This document shows positions 44,449 to 55,715 of a stretch of DNA of 64,000 bases, piece by piece. This DNA comes from Toxorhynchites rutilus septentrionalis. Lineage: Eukaryota; Arthropoda; Insecta; Diptera; Culicidae. The stretch spans positions 76,565,569 to 76,629,568 of the forward strand of contig NC_073745.1 in NCBI RefSeq assembly GCF_029784135.1. The letters run 5' to 3'. Position 1 is the stretch's first letter. Every line of letters starts with the position of its first letter. The translations under genes and the position numbers were made by a program. The notes beneath the pieces were generated by a model, which saw nothing but the letters and a program-made list of their open reading frames with translations, had not been told where the DNA came from and made no database searches.

Positions 44449-47400
44449 TGGCGACGACCCGCAGGACAACGACCTCTCGTGAAATAAGCATCTTCACCAG
44501 CTACAATATTGCGACCATAGACGTAAACACGATCACGAACACCACCAAAATCAATGCATTTCGAACATTTATCCGAACCATGGATCTTGATATCGTGTTC
44601 ATTCAAGAATTAGAAAATGAGCAACTCACTCTCCCTGGCTTCAACGTCGTAGCTAATGTTGACCACACGAGAAGAGGCACCGCCATCGCTCTGAGAGATC
44701 ACATTCAATTTTCTCATGTGGAGAAAAGTTTGGATAGTCGATTGGTTCCTTTGCGTATTCACAATACTACACTTTGTTGCGTATACGCACCGTCCGGCAC
44801 GGCACATCGTGCTCAAAGAGAACGCTTTTTTAATGATACGATCGCCTTCTATTTACGTCATCGTACCGAACATACAATTCTGGCCGGTGATTTCAACTGC
44901 GTGATACGACAGTGTGATTCGACGGGATACAATATGAGTCCCTCTCTCCAGACTACAGTCCAACAGCTGCAACTGCATGATGTGTGGCTTAAGCTACGCA
45001 GAAATGATGTCGGACATACTTATATTACGGCTAACTCATCCTCGCGTTTAGATCGCATTTATGTAAGCAGGGGATTGTGTGAACAGTTACGAAACGCACA
45101 AACCCATGCATGCTCGTTTTCTGATCACATGGCATTAACATCACGAATGTGTTGTTTACCCAACCTCGGACAACCCTACGGGCGTGGTTTTTGGTCACTT
45201 CGACCCCATCTCCTCACTAACGAGAACATAACAGAGCTCCAGACACGATGGCAATTTTGGACACGTCAAAGGCGTAACTATCGTAGCTGGATGGAATGGT
45301 GGCTTATGTACGGAAAGCCTAAGATAATCAGTTTCTTCCGATGGAAATCGAAGCAAGTGTATGACGAGTTTCATCATGCACAACAAACGCTATATATGCA
45401 GCTGCGACGGGCTTACGACAGCTACTACCAGAACCCGGGAATGCTCACAACCATCAACCGCCTCAAGGGAGAAATGCTTGCTCTGCAACGAAGATTCACA
45501 CAAGCTTTCGTTCGTATTCACGAGCAAATTGTAGCGGGAGAACCTCTATCCATATTTCAACTTGGGGAAAGAAGAAGAAAACGGACGACGATTACACGAC
45601 TAGCTGTCGATCGTGGTGAGATCATCGATGACTCACAAAACATACAACACCACGTGCTCCAATATTTCTCCGACTTATATAAGGAAACAGGCAGAGAAGT
45701 ACAACCCGATAACTTTCAGTGTGCCCAAATAATTCCCGAAAATGATGCGTCAAACGAGTCGTGTATGAATGCAATCACAACAACTGATATTTGGGGTGCT
45801 ATTAAAACAAGCGCCTCCAAGAAATCACCAGGGGCCAGACGGAATTCCGAAGGAATTTTATCCATCGCGAGCTGAACCTAATTTTGAATGAAGCACTAGC
45901 GTCCAATTTCCCGTCGAAGTTTGTTGATGGTGTAATTGTCCTGGTTAAAAAAAGAGGATCTGGAGACACTGTTGGCTCGTACAGGCCGATCTCGCTTCTT
46001 AACTTTGATTACAAGCTTCTTTCCCGTATTTTGAAGATGCGGCTGGAGAACGTAATGAGAGAACATCACATTCTCACAAGCGCTCAGAAATGTTCTAACG
46101 CACAGAACAACATCTTCCAAGCCACGTTGGCCCTCAAAGATAGGATCGCTATGTTGACCGCACGAAAACAGACCGGCAAGCTAGTGTCTTTCGACTTGGA
46201 CCATGCATTTGACCGAGTAAGGCACTCATTTCTCTTCGGGAACATGCAATCACTCGGTATAAACAGCCAGCTCGTAGATCTCCTCAGACGAACCGCTGCT
46301 CTATCCTCTTCCCGCCTGTTGATAAACGGCCACATGACAGCATCGTTTCCTATCGAACGATCGGTGAGACAAGGAGACCCAATTTCAATGCATTTGTTTG
46401 TGTTATATCTACACCCTCTGTTGGTTTCGATTGAACGTGTGTGCGAAACTAACCTGGTCGTGGCATATGCGGATGATATCAGCGTCATCGTCACAACTGG
46501 GAGCAAAATTGGAACAATGCGTGACTTGTTTCATCACTTTGGGCGAGTGTCAGGGGCTGTGCTGAACCTGAACAAAACAACGTCGATTGATGTCAGGTTT
46601 ATGAATGGGAATCCGATTCAAGTGGACTGGTTACGGACGGAGGACGATATTAAAATTCTGGGTGTAATATTTACCAATTCGATACGACTAATGATCACTC
46701 TTAATTGGAATGCGTTGATTGGCAAAATTGCACATCAGGTGCGAATACATAGTATGCGCACCATCACACTTCATCAAAAGGTGATACTACTCAACATCTT
46801 CATTACATCAAAAGTGTGGTATCTGTCGTCGATTCTTCCACCATACAGTATGCACACCGCCAAAATAACTGCTATCATGGGGCTGCTCCTGTGGAACAGA
46901 CAACCAGCACGTGTGCCGATGCAACAGTTGGCAAAACCCCGAAAGCAAGGAGGCCTGAATCTACAGCTTCCGGCGCTGAAATCAAAGTCACTATTCACTA
47001 ATCGACATCTTCAAGAGATCGATTCCATTCCCTACTATTCCTACTTCCTCACCCAAACTACTCCTCATCCTACTCCAGCAAATATTCCCTGCCTCAAAAT
47101 AAATAATCCTGCAAACACGTTCCCGTTTGCCTCTCCAAATACAACAACGTCCTTCTTCCGATCAAATTCGTCGATTTTTTATCGACCAGACAGCCAAACC
47201 GAGAGTGGAGTTGCGTCATCCTGCTGTAAATTGGAGGAGTGTGTGGCACAACATCGGAAGTCACAAGCTGACTTCAGCCCAACGTAGTAATTGGTACCTG
47301 CTGATTAACGAGAAAATGGAGCATCGAGTTTGGTGATGTACGATAGGACGAGTAGACAATGAGCAATGCCTACACTGCAATGCTGCACGTGAAACTCTCA

Positions 47401-47645
47401 AACACAAACTCAGTGAGTGCCAACGAATAACAATGGCATGGACGCTTCTACAGAGGATAATAGCAACAACACTTGACGTTCGCAGGAGGCTTTCATATGA
47501 CGATTTGATACATCCAACTTTAAGTGGCGTGAATGGAGAAACAAAAATAATGAAAATTTTTATCAATTACGTAATATTCATAATGAATTCTGACAATGTG
47601 GTAGATGTAAATGAATTGGAGTTCCACCTAAGATTTGGATTTTAA
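44445..47645 (+). pseudogene. L1/Tx1-like LINE ORF2 (endonuclease-reverse transcriptase)
   Basis: APE endonuclease: FTSYNIATIDVN, FIQELEN (Glu), CVYAPSG, LAGDFNC (Asp/Asn), RLDRIYVS, FSDHMAL (His). Reverse transcriptase: SYRPISLLNFDYKLLSRIL, FDLDHAFDRVRH, SVRQGDPISMHLFVLYLHPL, VVAYADDISV (catalytic Asp pair). The SYRPISLLN..YK pattern is L1/Tx1-like. The C-terminus has CLHCNAARETLKHKLSEC (C-x2-C-x7-H-x4-C finger). Lesions: frameshift near 45,866 between endonuclease and RT, another near 47,150, and a stop at 47,334-47,336. All catalytic residues listed are present, so decay is young. Start ATG 44,445 overlaps the ORF1 stop, implying coupled translation. Confidence 0.85.
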
Positions 47646-47763
47646 TGATACAATATTTTATGTAAATAGCTTTGACAAAACAATGAAATAAACTAAATTT
47701 TGATTTATAAAAAAAAAATAATAATGAGGTTCCTAATTATGAACTGTGAATTCTAACTAACTG

Positions 47764-48171
47764 TTATACGCTACCGACAATTTGTTTCACTGATTTACAG
47801 TTAATCGCAGAAGAGCCGGTACGTGAAATAGAACAAGGTGTGTTTATTTCATTCTGAGTCGCTTTTATCTCTTCAAAAACGTATAACGAAAACCTTCTTA
47901 AAAAATTAGAAAATAAACTACTAAACTGATCCATGTTTTCACAACACTCGGTTATTATACTATTTCTCCTATAATAAAGTGGCTGCTTGCCTCCTCTGTC
48001 CAACGAATGGTTCGCAATATACGATCCGACGTAGATAAACATCTCGGGGCCACAGTTCAGCAAAAACATCGATTGTGAATCAAACTTCTCAGCAGACAAT
48101 GATGACTCAACCGAATGAGCTTCTCCAACCGACTCCGAGCAGGAATCATTTTTCTTCAACATGTTTTTCAC
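47764..48171 (-). CDS. Uncharacterised minus-strand ORF, possible host exon
   Basis: 135 codons, GTG-initiated as an open frame; a further upstream stretch (IVKSSCRAYKV) is also in frame back to a TGA near 48,212. The product is hydrophilic with balanced composition. FDSQSMFLLNCGPEMFIYVG resembles the core strand of a gelsolin-type repeat (x-LL-x-CG-x-E-x-x-x-x-VG), but a single motif is weak. It ends KQIVGSV at 47,764. It lies between two LINE insertions, and about 100 bp upstream (minus sense) is another exon-like stretch interrupted by the I-LINE. It could be a real exon, a decayed gene or chance. Confidence 0.4.
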   Translation of the reverse strand: MKNMLKKNDSCSESVGEAHSVESSLSAEKFDSQSMFLLNCGPEMFIYVGSYIANHSLDRGGKQPLYYRRNSIITECCENMDQFSSLFSNFLRRFSLYVFEEIKATQNEINTPCSISRTGSSAINCKSVKQIVGSV

Positions 48172-48314
48172 TTTATATGCTCGACAGCTCGACTTAACGA
48201 TTCATTACTGAAATTTCTACTACAGTGGGATGGTTTAACTTGGCACGACTATTCCAAGAATTTCCCGCATTTTTTTCAAATTTTTCAATTTGGGATCCTT
48301 TCTGATTTTCAGAT

Positions 48315-48399
48315 TATCTCCAAGGAAGGCAACACTTTGTAAATACCACGATGGGTGAGCTGCTGTCCCCACTTGGACAGCATACCACCGCTGTCACCG
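48315..48399 (-). pseudogene. Exon-like host stretch split by the I-LINE
   Basis: Joining the minus strand across the insertion (55,080-55,072 then 48,399 downwards) opens MHYGDSGGMLSKWGQQLTHR followed by GIYKVLPSLEII and a stop at 48,315. A donor-like GTATTT lies after HRG. It is GC-richer than the flanks and continuous only if the LINE and one target copy are ignored. No family recognised. Confidence 0.35.
48388..48399 (+). repeat. 12-bp target duplication of the I-LINE, left copy
   Basis: ACCGCTGTCACC, repeated exactly at 55,060-55,071 after the (AAC)n tail. It fixes both ends of the element. Confidence 0.9.
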
Positions 48400-48777
48400 G
48401 GCTGTAGCGTAGTCCGCCTCCTCGTGGTGCAGCCTGGGTAACGCTAAATGGACTATTCGGGCCCCTAATTCCACGGTGTGCAGTAACCGTGCCAATGGAT
48501 GAATGGCGGAGGGGGCGATACAAATACGAAGTCGTTAACGGTACCTGTGGGGTACCAGGGCACCCCCCACAGTAATTTTGCCCCTATTGTGTTACTGCAG
48601 GGCTTTGGCACAGCGGACCGGTATTTTCCTAGCGACTCGTGGGTCTTTTATGAGTTTTACAAAAATCAAATCCAAAACGAATAAGAAGAAGACTATCTAT
48701 CCCCAGAGGGTAGATAGCAGTAGCGCGGCGTGTAGTGTGGTGTGCGGTACCACCTTTCTGGTCCTATAGAGCCCAAA

Positions 48778-50315
48778 AATGGGGAAGGGCTTCCTCGGAA
48801 TCCCTTCATTATCAGTAAATCACTGGCCCACTTCAGCGAGTATATCGTTGGAGCTAGGACCAGTGATAGAGGTCGAAAGTATATCGTTGAAGTTTCCAAC
48901 AGGAGCCAAGCTGAAAAGCTGGTGAAAATTGGAAAACTCATCGTTAATACAGAGGTGAAATGTTCGTTCCACCCCACCCTTAATATGTCCAGGGGGTTGT
49001 TTTCTGTCGCGATGCGACAGATATGACGGAAGATGACTTGGAGAAGGAGTTAAAACTTCAACAAGTCATAAAAGTTAAGCGCGTAACAAAGAAAGTAGAG
49101 GGAGTTGTCGTGAACACTCCTCTACTTATCCTGACTTTTAATACGTCCATTCTGCCGGAAAGTGTTCGGTTGGGTTTTCTGGTCATTAAGACCAGAAAAT
49201 ACATTCCCAAACCAACACAATGTTTTAAGTGTTACCAATTTGGCCATATTTCCGTCAAGTGCGGGAAAAAAGAGGCGGTGTGCTGGAGATGCTCGCAAGA
49301 GCACCCAGATATAGATAAGTGCGGCAATGAACTGTTCTGCAGGAATTGCAGGAGCAACGGCCACTGCTTAAACAGCAGAAGTTGCCCTGTTTTTCTCAAA
49401 GAACAAAATATCATCAGGACAAAGATGAATGCTAACGTTTCCTATGCAGAAGCAAGGAAACTCGAGACGGCCAAAACGGCGGCAACGTCGTATGCGGCTG
49501 TCTTCAAGTCCTCGAAGATAGCTGACCCTGCGCCAAGTGCCACTCCTAAGAGTGCCAGCGCCAATAGCGCACCAACGCGTTTGTCCCCCGATAAGGCTCT
49601 TATCGGAGAATTGAAAAAGAGGATCTCAGAGCTGGAGAAGGTCGTAAACGAGCTAACCAGCAAATTATCTGAGGGTAGTAGCACTCCCAAAGGGGGAGCT
49701 ACTAGTTTGAGTAAGAGGCCCGGTGCAGGTCTCACCTCAAATCCTCGTAAGCCCACTCCTCCCAAGGTACCTTCTGCAAAGAAGGGGGCTACCACGAGAT
49801 CGGCAGCTGGGAAACCCACATCGACTGCGGCACCCGCCGCTAAGGTTGGGGGTTCCAGCGCCGTCTCTAAGTCTGGGTCTGGCACCTTGCCTAGCATCGG
49901 CAAGTCCAAACCCAGCACCTCATCCTCCTCTGGGGAGGGTAGGGCCAGCGTGGCACCTAAGCCTAGCTCTGGTGCTGCTGCTGTACCGTTACCCGCAAGG
50001 GTTACCAGACCACACACCCCCCCCCCCCTCCCTAGAGAGGATGCTCAGTGCGCGGCTTCGGGTGCCAGTACGGCTCCCGACTCCACGCCTGATACTGGGT
50101 TAGCGATATCAGCACTCTCCCCCGAGGAAATGCACCTCGTGGAGAGAGTGGCTGGTGTGAAGCATAAGCAGAGGCAGAAGGACACCGTGTCTGGTAAGCC
50201 TTGCAGCCCAGAGGGGTTATCTCCGCCACTCAAAAAGAGTGGAAAAACGGAGCATCCCCCTTCGAGCGCTAACTCGTCGCTTAGTATTGATCCCAATATT
50301 ATTGACATTAGCTAA
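48778..50315 (+). pseudogene. I-clade LINE ORF1, gag-like with three CCHC knuckles
   Basis: Nucleic-acid-binding, particle-forming protein of the retrotransposon. The first part, in one frame, reads LPRNPFIISKSLAHFSEYIV and VEVSNRSQAEKLVKIGKL. A frameshift near 49,015 moves it to the frame of MTEDDLEKELKLQQVIKVKR. Then come PESVRLGFLVIKTRKYIPKP and three knuckles: CFKCYQFGHISVKC, CWRCSQEHPDIDKC and CRNCRSNGHCLNSRSC. After the knuckles follow a coiled-coil-like ELKKRISELEKVVNELTSKL and a long Pro/Ser/Thr/Lys low-complexity tail ending at 50,315. The minus-strand 191-codon frame over this tail is its GC-rich shadow. Disabled only by the single frameshift. Confidence 0.82.
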
Positions 50316-50487
50316 CTCGACTCTGTGTTTTTATTTTTCATTTTCAATATTCCGGAGAATTTAATTTTTCAATGGAACATAAGAGGGTTACGACAAAATG
50401 TGGGAGACTTACAGCTTCTTAGACGGAAGTTCTCCCCGGCAATAATCCTACTTCAAGAGACACTTGTTCCGAATGCTATCTTCCCTA

Positions 50488-51784
50488 AAGGGTGTGTCAC
50501 ATCAAATTGCATCACGGAAAAAACGCTGTAGAAATTCGCCCAGTAGACCGATCCTTTTGAAAATTTTAGACAGTAAAATAAAAACTATTAAACAACTTTT
50601 GGCATTTTTTTTTTATTCATACTTCGAGCCCAAGCCCGTATGCTCGCACCTTCCTCTTTACCCCGTCCATAAGGTTCTGTACAACGTCAGGTTGTAGTTT
50701 TTTTTTAACAGAAATCCATTTACTCTTGAAGTCCGCCTCCGATTTGACAACTTTTGGGTTCTTCCGGAGGGCCTGCTTCATAATCGCCTAATATTTCTCT
50801 ATTGGGCGAAGCTCCGGCGCGTTGGGCGGGTTCATTTCCTTTGGCACGAAGGTGACCCCGTTGGATTCGTACCACTCCAACACGTACTTTGAATAGTGGC
50901 GCGAAGCGAGATCCGGCCAGATGATGGTCGGGCCCTCGTGCTGCTTCAATAGTGGTAGTAAGCGCTTCTGTAGGCACACTTAAGATAAACCTGCCCGTTT
51001 ACCGTGCCGGTCATCACGAAGGGGGCGCTCCGTTTTCCGCAAGAACAGATCGCTTGCCACACCATGTACTTTTTGGCAAACTTGGATAGTTTCTGCTTGG
51101 GAATCTCCTCCGGAACGCTGAATTTGACCTCTGCGGAGAAGAACAACAGGCCCGGCAGCTGACGAAAGTCCGCTTTGACGTAGGTTTCGTCGCCCATTAC
51201 CAGGCAATGCGGCTTCGTCAGCATTTCGGTGTACAGCTTCCGGCCTCGCGTCTTCCCCACCATGTTTTGCCTTTCGTCGCGGTTAGGAGCCTTCTGAACC
51301 TTGTATGTACGCAGGCCCTCCCGCTGCTTGGTCCGCTGGACGAATGAACTTGACAAATTCAGCTTATTGGCGACATCCCGGACCGAACTTCTCGGATCAC
51401 GTCTAAACTGCTTAACTACGCGCTTGTGATCTTTTTCACTGACGGAGCATCCATTTTTGCCGTTCTTCACCTTCCGGTCGATGGTTAGGTTCTCGAAGTA
51501 TCGTTTTAGTACTCTGCTGACCGTGGATTGGACGATTCCCAGCATTTTACCGATGTCCCGATGTGACAACTCCAGATTCTCGAAATGAGTGCACAGCACT
51601 AATTCACGACGCTCTTTTTCGTTCGACGACATTTTTCCAAATTTACGAAAAATTGACAGTGAAGCATGGCCAACGTGATCTATACACTCTTATCTGATTA
51701 TAAGCAAAAGCTGAAGATATAATTCCTAAAAATTAAATTTCTACAGCGTTTTTTCCGTGATGCAATTTGATGTGACACACCCTT
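50488..51784 (-). mobile_element. DD37E ITm transposon, copy b, complete ends
   Basis: 1,297 bp with 49-bp perfect terminal inverted repeats (50,488-50,536 and 51,736-51,784) starting AAGGGTGTGTCACATCAAAT. TA target duplicated at 50,486-50,487 and 51,785-51,786. Inserted in the endonuclease part of the I-LINE, so it is younger than that insertion. Perfect repeats suggest recent movement. Confidence 0.95.
50700..51632 (-). pseudogene. DD37E (ITm) transposase, copy b, two lesions
   Basis: ATG at 51,632: MSSNEKERRELVLCTHFENL, first helix-turn-helix GKMLGIVQSTVSRVLKRYF, second ANKLNLSSSFVQRTKQR. Catalytic CLVMGDETYV (Asp), IIWPDLASRHY (Asp), LRPIEKY (Glu), with 37 residues between the last two. 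A frameshift at about 50,980 follows GTVNGQVYLK, and a stop replaces the Trp expected after IEKY near 50,787. It supplies the N-terminal DNA-binding domain that copy a lacks. A full product would be about 340 residues. Two simple changes disable it, so an intact relative probably exists elsewhere in the genome. Confidence 0.9.
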
Positions 51785-54700
51785 TAGGAAGAGCATCTAT
51801 AAAGTTGCTCTATAAAGAGGGACATCCTACTTAATCCTCTTAAATGATTGGGCTCACACCAGAATAGGCCATATGTCAGGGCAAACCACTGCGATTGGCC
51901 TGACTATGGTCTCCCCCACATTAACCAGTAAGCTTCAATGGTCTACTTCTGATGACACCTTCAGTAGTGACCATTTTCCTATTATTATCACCCTTGATAG
52001 GAACAAACCATCGATCAGATACCGTAAAAGGTGGAAGTTTGATGGAACTGACTGGATGGGGTATCGGGACGATATAGATCGCTCAGTGCGTGATTCCGCG
52101 CATCTTGATCTTGACCAGTTGACTGAGCTTATGTTGAATGCTGCTGCAAAGCACATTCCTCACACTAGCGGGCTGCCCCGTAGAAAGAGGGTCCCTTGGT
52201 GGAACGGGGAAGTTAAAGAGGCAATACGTCTTAGACGGAAAACTCTTAGAGCACTTAGGAGGTTGAGTGACGACGATCCCAGAAAGAGGGAAGCTTTGAC
52301 TTCCTTCCTTACAGCTCAGCGAGTTGCTAGAAAGTGTGTATGGAAATCTAAGAAGGATAGCTGGGTAAAGTTCATTAGTGAAATAAATTCTGAACTGCCA
52401 GCTAAAAAGTTATGGCAGAGAATCAATTCACTTAGTGGGAGGACGATTCGCTTCGAATGTTTATTCTACGCAATTCAAAGAGCTAAAGGAGGAATGTGAA
52501 AGGCTTCCTCTCGTTTTCCCAACACACAACTCGGACAAGTATAACGAAGTTTATACCCTATCCGAACTTGATTGGGTACTCAGTAGAGTGAAAGGGCAGG
52601 CATGCGGTGTAGACGATATAGGCTACCTCATGTTAAAGCACCTCCCAATCGCGGCGAAATGCTTGCTGCTGCAAGTGTATAACGACATATGGATGGGTGG
52701 CACCATCCCTAGTGTGTGGAAGACTGGGATCGTAATACCTTTACCCAAGTCCAAAGAGAATACATCTAGTGTCAGTGGCTATAGACCCATAACGCAACTC
52801 AGCTGCGTGGGGAAGGTAATGGAAAAGATGGTTAACAGAAGACTGACTGAGGCGCTGGAAAGAGAGAAGCTCTTGGACGAACGGCAGTTTGGATTCCGCT
52901 CTGGTAGGGGAGTCGAAAGCTACCTAGTAGAACTTGAAGTATGCCTCCATAAGCATTTCAAGCCCTCACATGTTAGCACCTGTGCCCTCTTAGACATTAC
53001 TAAGGCTTACGACCAGGTGTGGCGGCGCCATATTCTGGCAACGCTTGCGAACTGGGGTTTTGCGGGAAGAATGATGGAATACCTTGCTAGCTTTCTAACC
53101 GACAGAACCTTCAAAGTAGCAGTTGGGGATCGCTTCTCCAGTGAGAAAATTGCCGAAAACGGAGTTCCCCAAGGTGCAATCCTATCGGTCACTCTTTTCC
53201 TGGTAGCAATGAATTCGATTTTCGATTTCATCCCTGATGGAGTGAAGGTTATCCTCTATGCGGATGACATACTTCTAATATCATCAGGCTTAGTGCAAAG
53301 ATCCAGGAATCGATTGCAGAGCGCAGTCAAGAGTGTATCGATGTGGGCAGACGAAGTTGGGTTCACGATTTCTAGTGAGAAATCAAGTATTTTGTCAATA
53401 AGACGACGGGCCAGGGGTGCACAAAGAGCACCTATCTTTATGAATGGGAAAGCTATCCCAGAGGGATTCAACTCAACACTCCTCGGAGTCACGATTGATA
53501 GAAACTTGAATTTCAAGCTAAATGCAAAACTGGTCAAGAAAAAGATCGCGGATCACCTGAACGTTCTAAAATCGATTAAAGGAAGGCTGAAAGGCAGCCC
53601 ACGGGACTCCCTTCGAATATTTTCCAAAGCTGGATAATCCTACGACTGGTGTACGGTATCATCCTCGCTAGTAAAGCGGATAAATATTTTAAAATGCTGG
53701 AATCAGCCTATAACAGCGGAATTCGCATAATCACGGGTGCGTTTTATAGTAGTCCTATTAAGAGTCTACTTGCTGAGATAGGGGAACCACCTTTCGAGAT
53801 GGTATGTGTGCAGAGGATGATCCATGCACTAGTCAGGTGAGAGGAGTGCCCAGCCAACCTATCGCTTGATACCCCATACGGGGTTAGGGCCAGGCAAAAA
53901 TATCAAACCCTAACAGGGGAGATACTGCCTCGCCCCCTGCGGTTAAGTCGATGCTCTCCTCGAGCCTGGGATGCCGTTCCTCCCTCCATCAGCTGGACGG
54001 TAAAACGGTTCGTTAGGGCTGGGGATAATCCCCAGAAGGTGCAAGCGGTGGTGAACGAGGCCCTACGTACTGACTTTGCTAACAAACGCATTGTCTATAC
54101 TGACGGGTCCGTCACTGATGACGCATCAGCCATTGGGATACTCGACTGTAATGCTAAGACTAGCATGAGAGTCCCCAATGAGTTTAGCATCTTCTCGTGT
54201 GAAGCTCTCGCCATTAAGTTGGCATTAGAGAGCGTCACCAATGCTGATAGCGTCGTTGTTTGTTCGGATTCGGCGAGCGTCCTCAAAGCTGTAGAGGGTG
54301 GTACTATCAAACACCCCATCATTCAAGAAATTGAAGAGCAGCTGATAGGAAGTAGTGCGATCCTATGTTGGATTCCGGGTCACACCGGGATCCCGGGGAA
54401 CGAGGAAGCCGATCGGCTTGCTAACGAAGGACGGAGAGGCTCCATTACCAGTATGGGTATACCTGGTAAGGACCTCATTAGAAGGGCGAACAATTCCATT
54501 CTCCTCACTTGGGAGGCTGAATGGAATCGTGAAAGGGACCTGCAGTTTCGTAGAATTAAAGCATCAACCGGCAAATGGAGGGACCGAGCCAACACGTATG
54601 AACAGCGAATTCTCTCGCGTCTTCGCATCGGGCATACGTGGTTGACTCATAACTTCCTAGCAAAGAAAGAAGAGCCCCCTACCTGTTGCGGCACCCGCCT

Positions 54701-55071
54701 GACGGTGGGGCATATTCTAACGGAATGCATGCGAACTGCGGACCTTCGTAGGAGGTACGGCTTAACTGGTGGCCTAGATGTCGTTTTGCAGAACGACACA
54801 CGGAAAGGAAGAGATACTCTGGATTTCCTTAAAGAGGCTAACCTGATTCAGTACATTTGATACTGCAATCAAAACTTGAACGCTTACACCCTGGTATCAT
54901 GTACCAGGGTAATCTAAAAGAGGCGCCTGCGCCCACCTGAAATGATTACCTACAAGTATTGTGTAACTTTGAGTGGTTGCTCCGGTGTGTAAAGGGGAAT
55001 AAAGAGACGAATGACTGTCATACAGCTCAAAGTCTCTATAATTCAAAACAACAACAACAACCGCTGTCACC

Positions 55072-55436
55072 ATAATGCATAATGCGCCCCGCGAGGTTTA
55101 ATCACTAGGTTTTTCTTTTAAAATAACAACACAACTTTTTCCTTTTTGCAGCAGAAACGACTGTCCTCCTGCGTGGCTGACGATCGAACCCCTTTTATTT
55201 TTCTCTCTTATCCTAATCCTTCACTGAGAATGTACATCTCTCTCAAAACTAAAATTATGTTATTTGCTACCTTCTGCATATATGGAATTTTCCATTAGTA
55301 TGAAAATCCCAACAATCCTATTGGAAGATCCTTGGAGAGATTTTTCCCTATCTCTAATATAAATCTTTACCATTAGAATTCTTATTAAAAATATTTCTTA
55401 TGGGACGCGTGAAAAGGGTCGCTACATTGGTTTCAT
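55072..55436. other. Flank of the I-LINE; possible host 5' exon on minus strand
   Basis: See the split exon-like stretch at 48,315-48,399. The rest shows no repeat partner. Confidence 0.35.
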
Positions 55437-55715
55437 TACAGTTCCTGTTGGACCTTTCCACACAAGGATATTTAAGTTTAAACGAAAAATTACCCGTTCG
55501 TATTTGATGATGAATTATTCAATAAACAACCATCGCGCCGCAAATCGAAGTGCAGTTTCGAAAACTCCAATAACTTTTGCACAAGGATATGTTGTTACTT
55601 TTACGAAAAAAAAAATCAATTTTTTTGCATCGATTTTAAAAACGTCCCAAAGACAGGAATTTTATAGTGCTTTACAAAATCTGCTGTAAATTTGCAAATA
55701 TTGCCGTAAGATCCT
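55437..55715 (+). repeat. Family R, copy 1, left part
   Basis: Matches the reverse complement of about 60,995-61,265 throughout: GTTCCTGT.GGAC.TTTCCA, GAAAAATTACCCGTTCGT, TTGATG.TGAATTATTCAAT, AAACAACCATCGC, AATTTTATAGTGCTTTACAA. Identity is roughly 80 percent by eye. Confidence 0.8.

Larger units (their letters stand above)
43295..47717 (+). mobile_element. L1/Tx1-like LINE, nearly full length
   Basis: A GC-richer 5' UTR begins near 43,300. ORF1 and ORF2 overlap by ATGA, a CCHC-type C-terminal finger is present, and the 3' UTR has an AATAAA at about 47,686 and an A-rich tail at 47,709-47,717. Target duplication is not obvious, so the ends are approximate. ORFs are described separately. Confidence 0.8.
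50325..54860 (+). pseudogene. I-clade LINE ORF2: endonuclease-RT-RNase H, broken
   Basis: The N-terminus IFQWNIRGLRQNVGDLQLLR, LLQET begins the APE endonuclease, then the DD37E element interrupts it. After it only about 60 codons remain before SSDHFPI (catalytic Asp-His), so most of the middle of the endonuclease is deleted. The frame changes near 52,440. RT follows: SGYRPITQLSCVGKVMEKMV, QFGFRSGRGVESYLVELE, LLDITKAYDQVWRR, NGVPQGAILSVTLFLVAMNS, YADDILLISS. Frameshift near 53,640 and a TGA at 53,838. RNase H: VYTDGSVTDD, CEALAIKLALE, VVCSDSASV, GNEEADRLANEG, so all four DEDD residues are present. C-terminal CCGTRLTVGHILTEC finger. At least four lesions plus the deletion; no ATG is obvious at the start. 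Confidence 0.85.
48400..55059 (+). mobile_element. I-clade non-LTR retrotransposon, 5' complete, with nested DD37E
   Basis: 6.66 kb between exact 12-bp target copies. 5' UTR 48,400-48,780, ORF1 gag-like, ORF2 with endonuclease, RT and RNase H, 3' UTR from 54,861 and a 3' tail CAAAACAACAACAACAAC. RNase H in ORF2 and the GVPQGAILSVTLFLVAMNSI motif point to the I clade (MosquI-like in mosquitoes). Removing the nested DNA transposon (50,488-51,784 plus one TA) leaves about 5.36 kb. Confidence 0.88.

Noticed and set aside
48370..48399. GDSGG motif suggesting a trypsin-like serine protease
   Set aside because: Only five residues match; no catalytic His or Asp regions and no protease-like flanking sequence.
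49442..50017. 191-codon minus-strand ORF
   Set aside because: Exact shadow of the GC-rich, low-complexity tail of the I-LINE ORF1.
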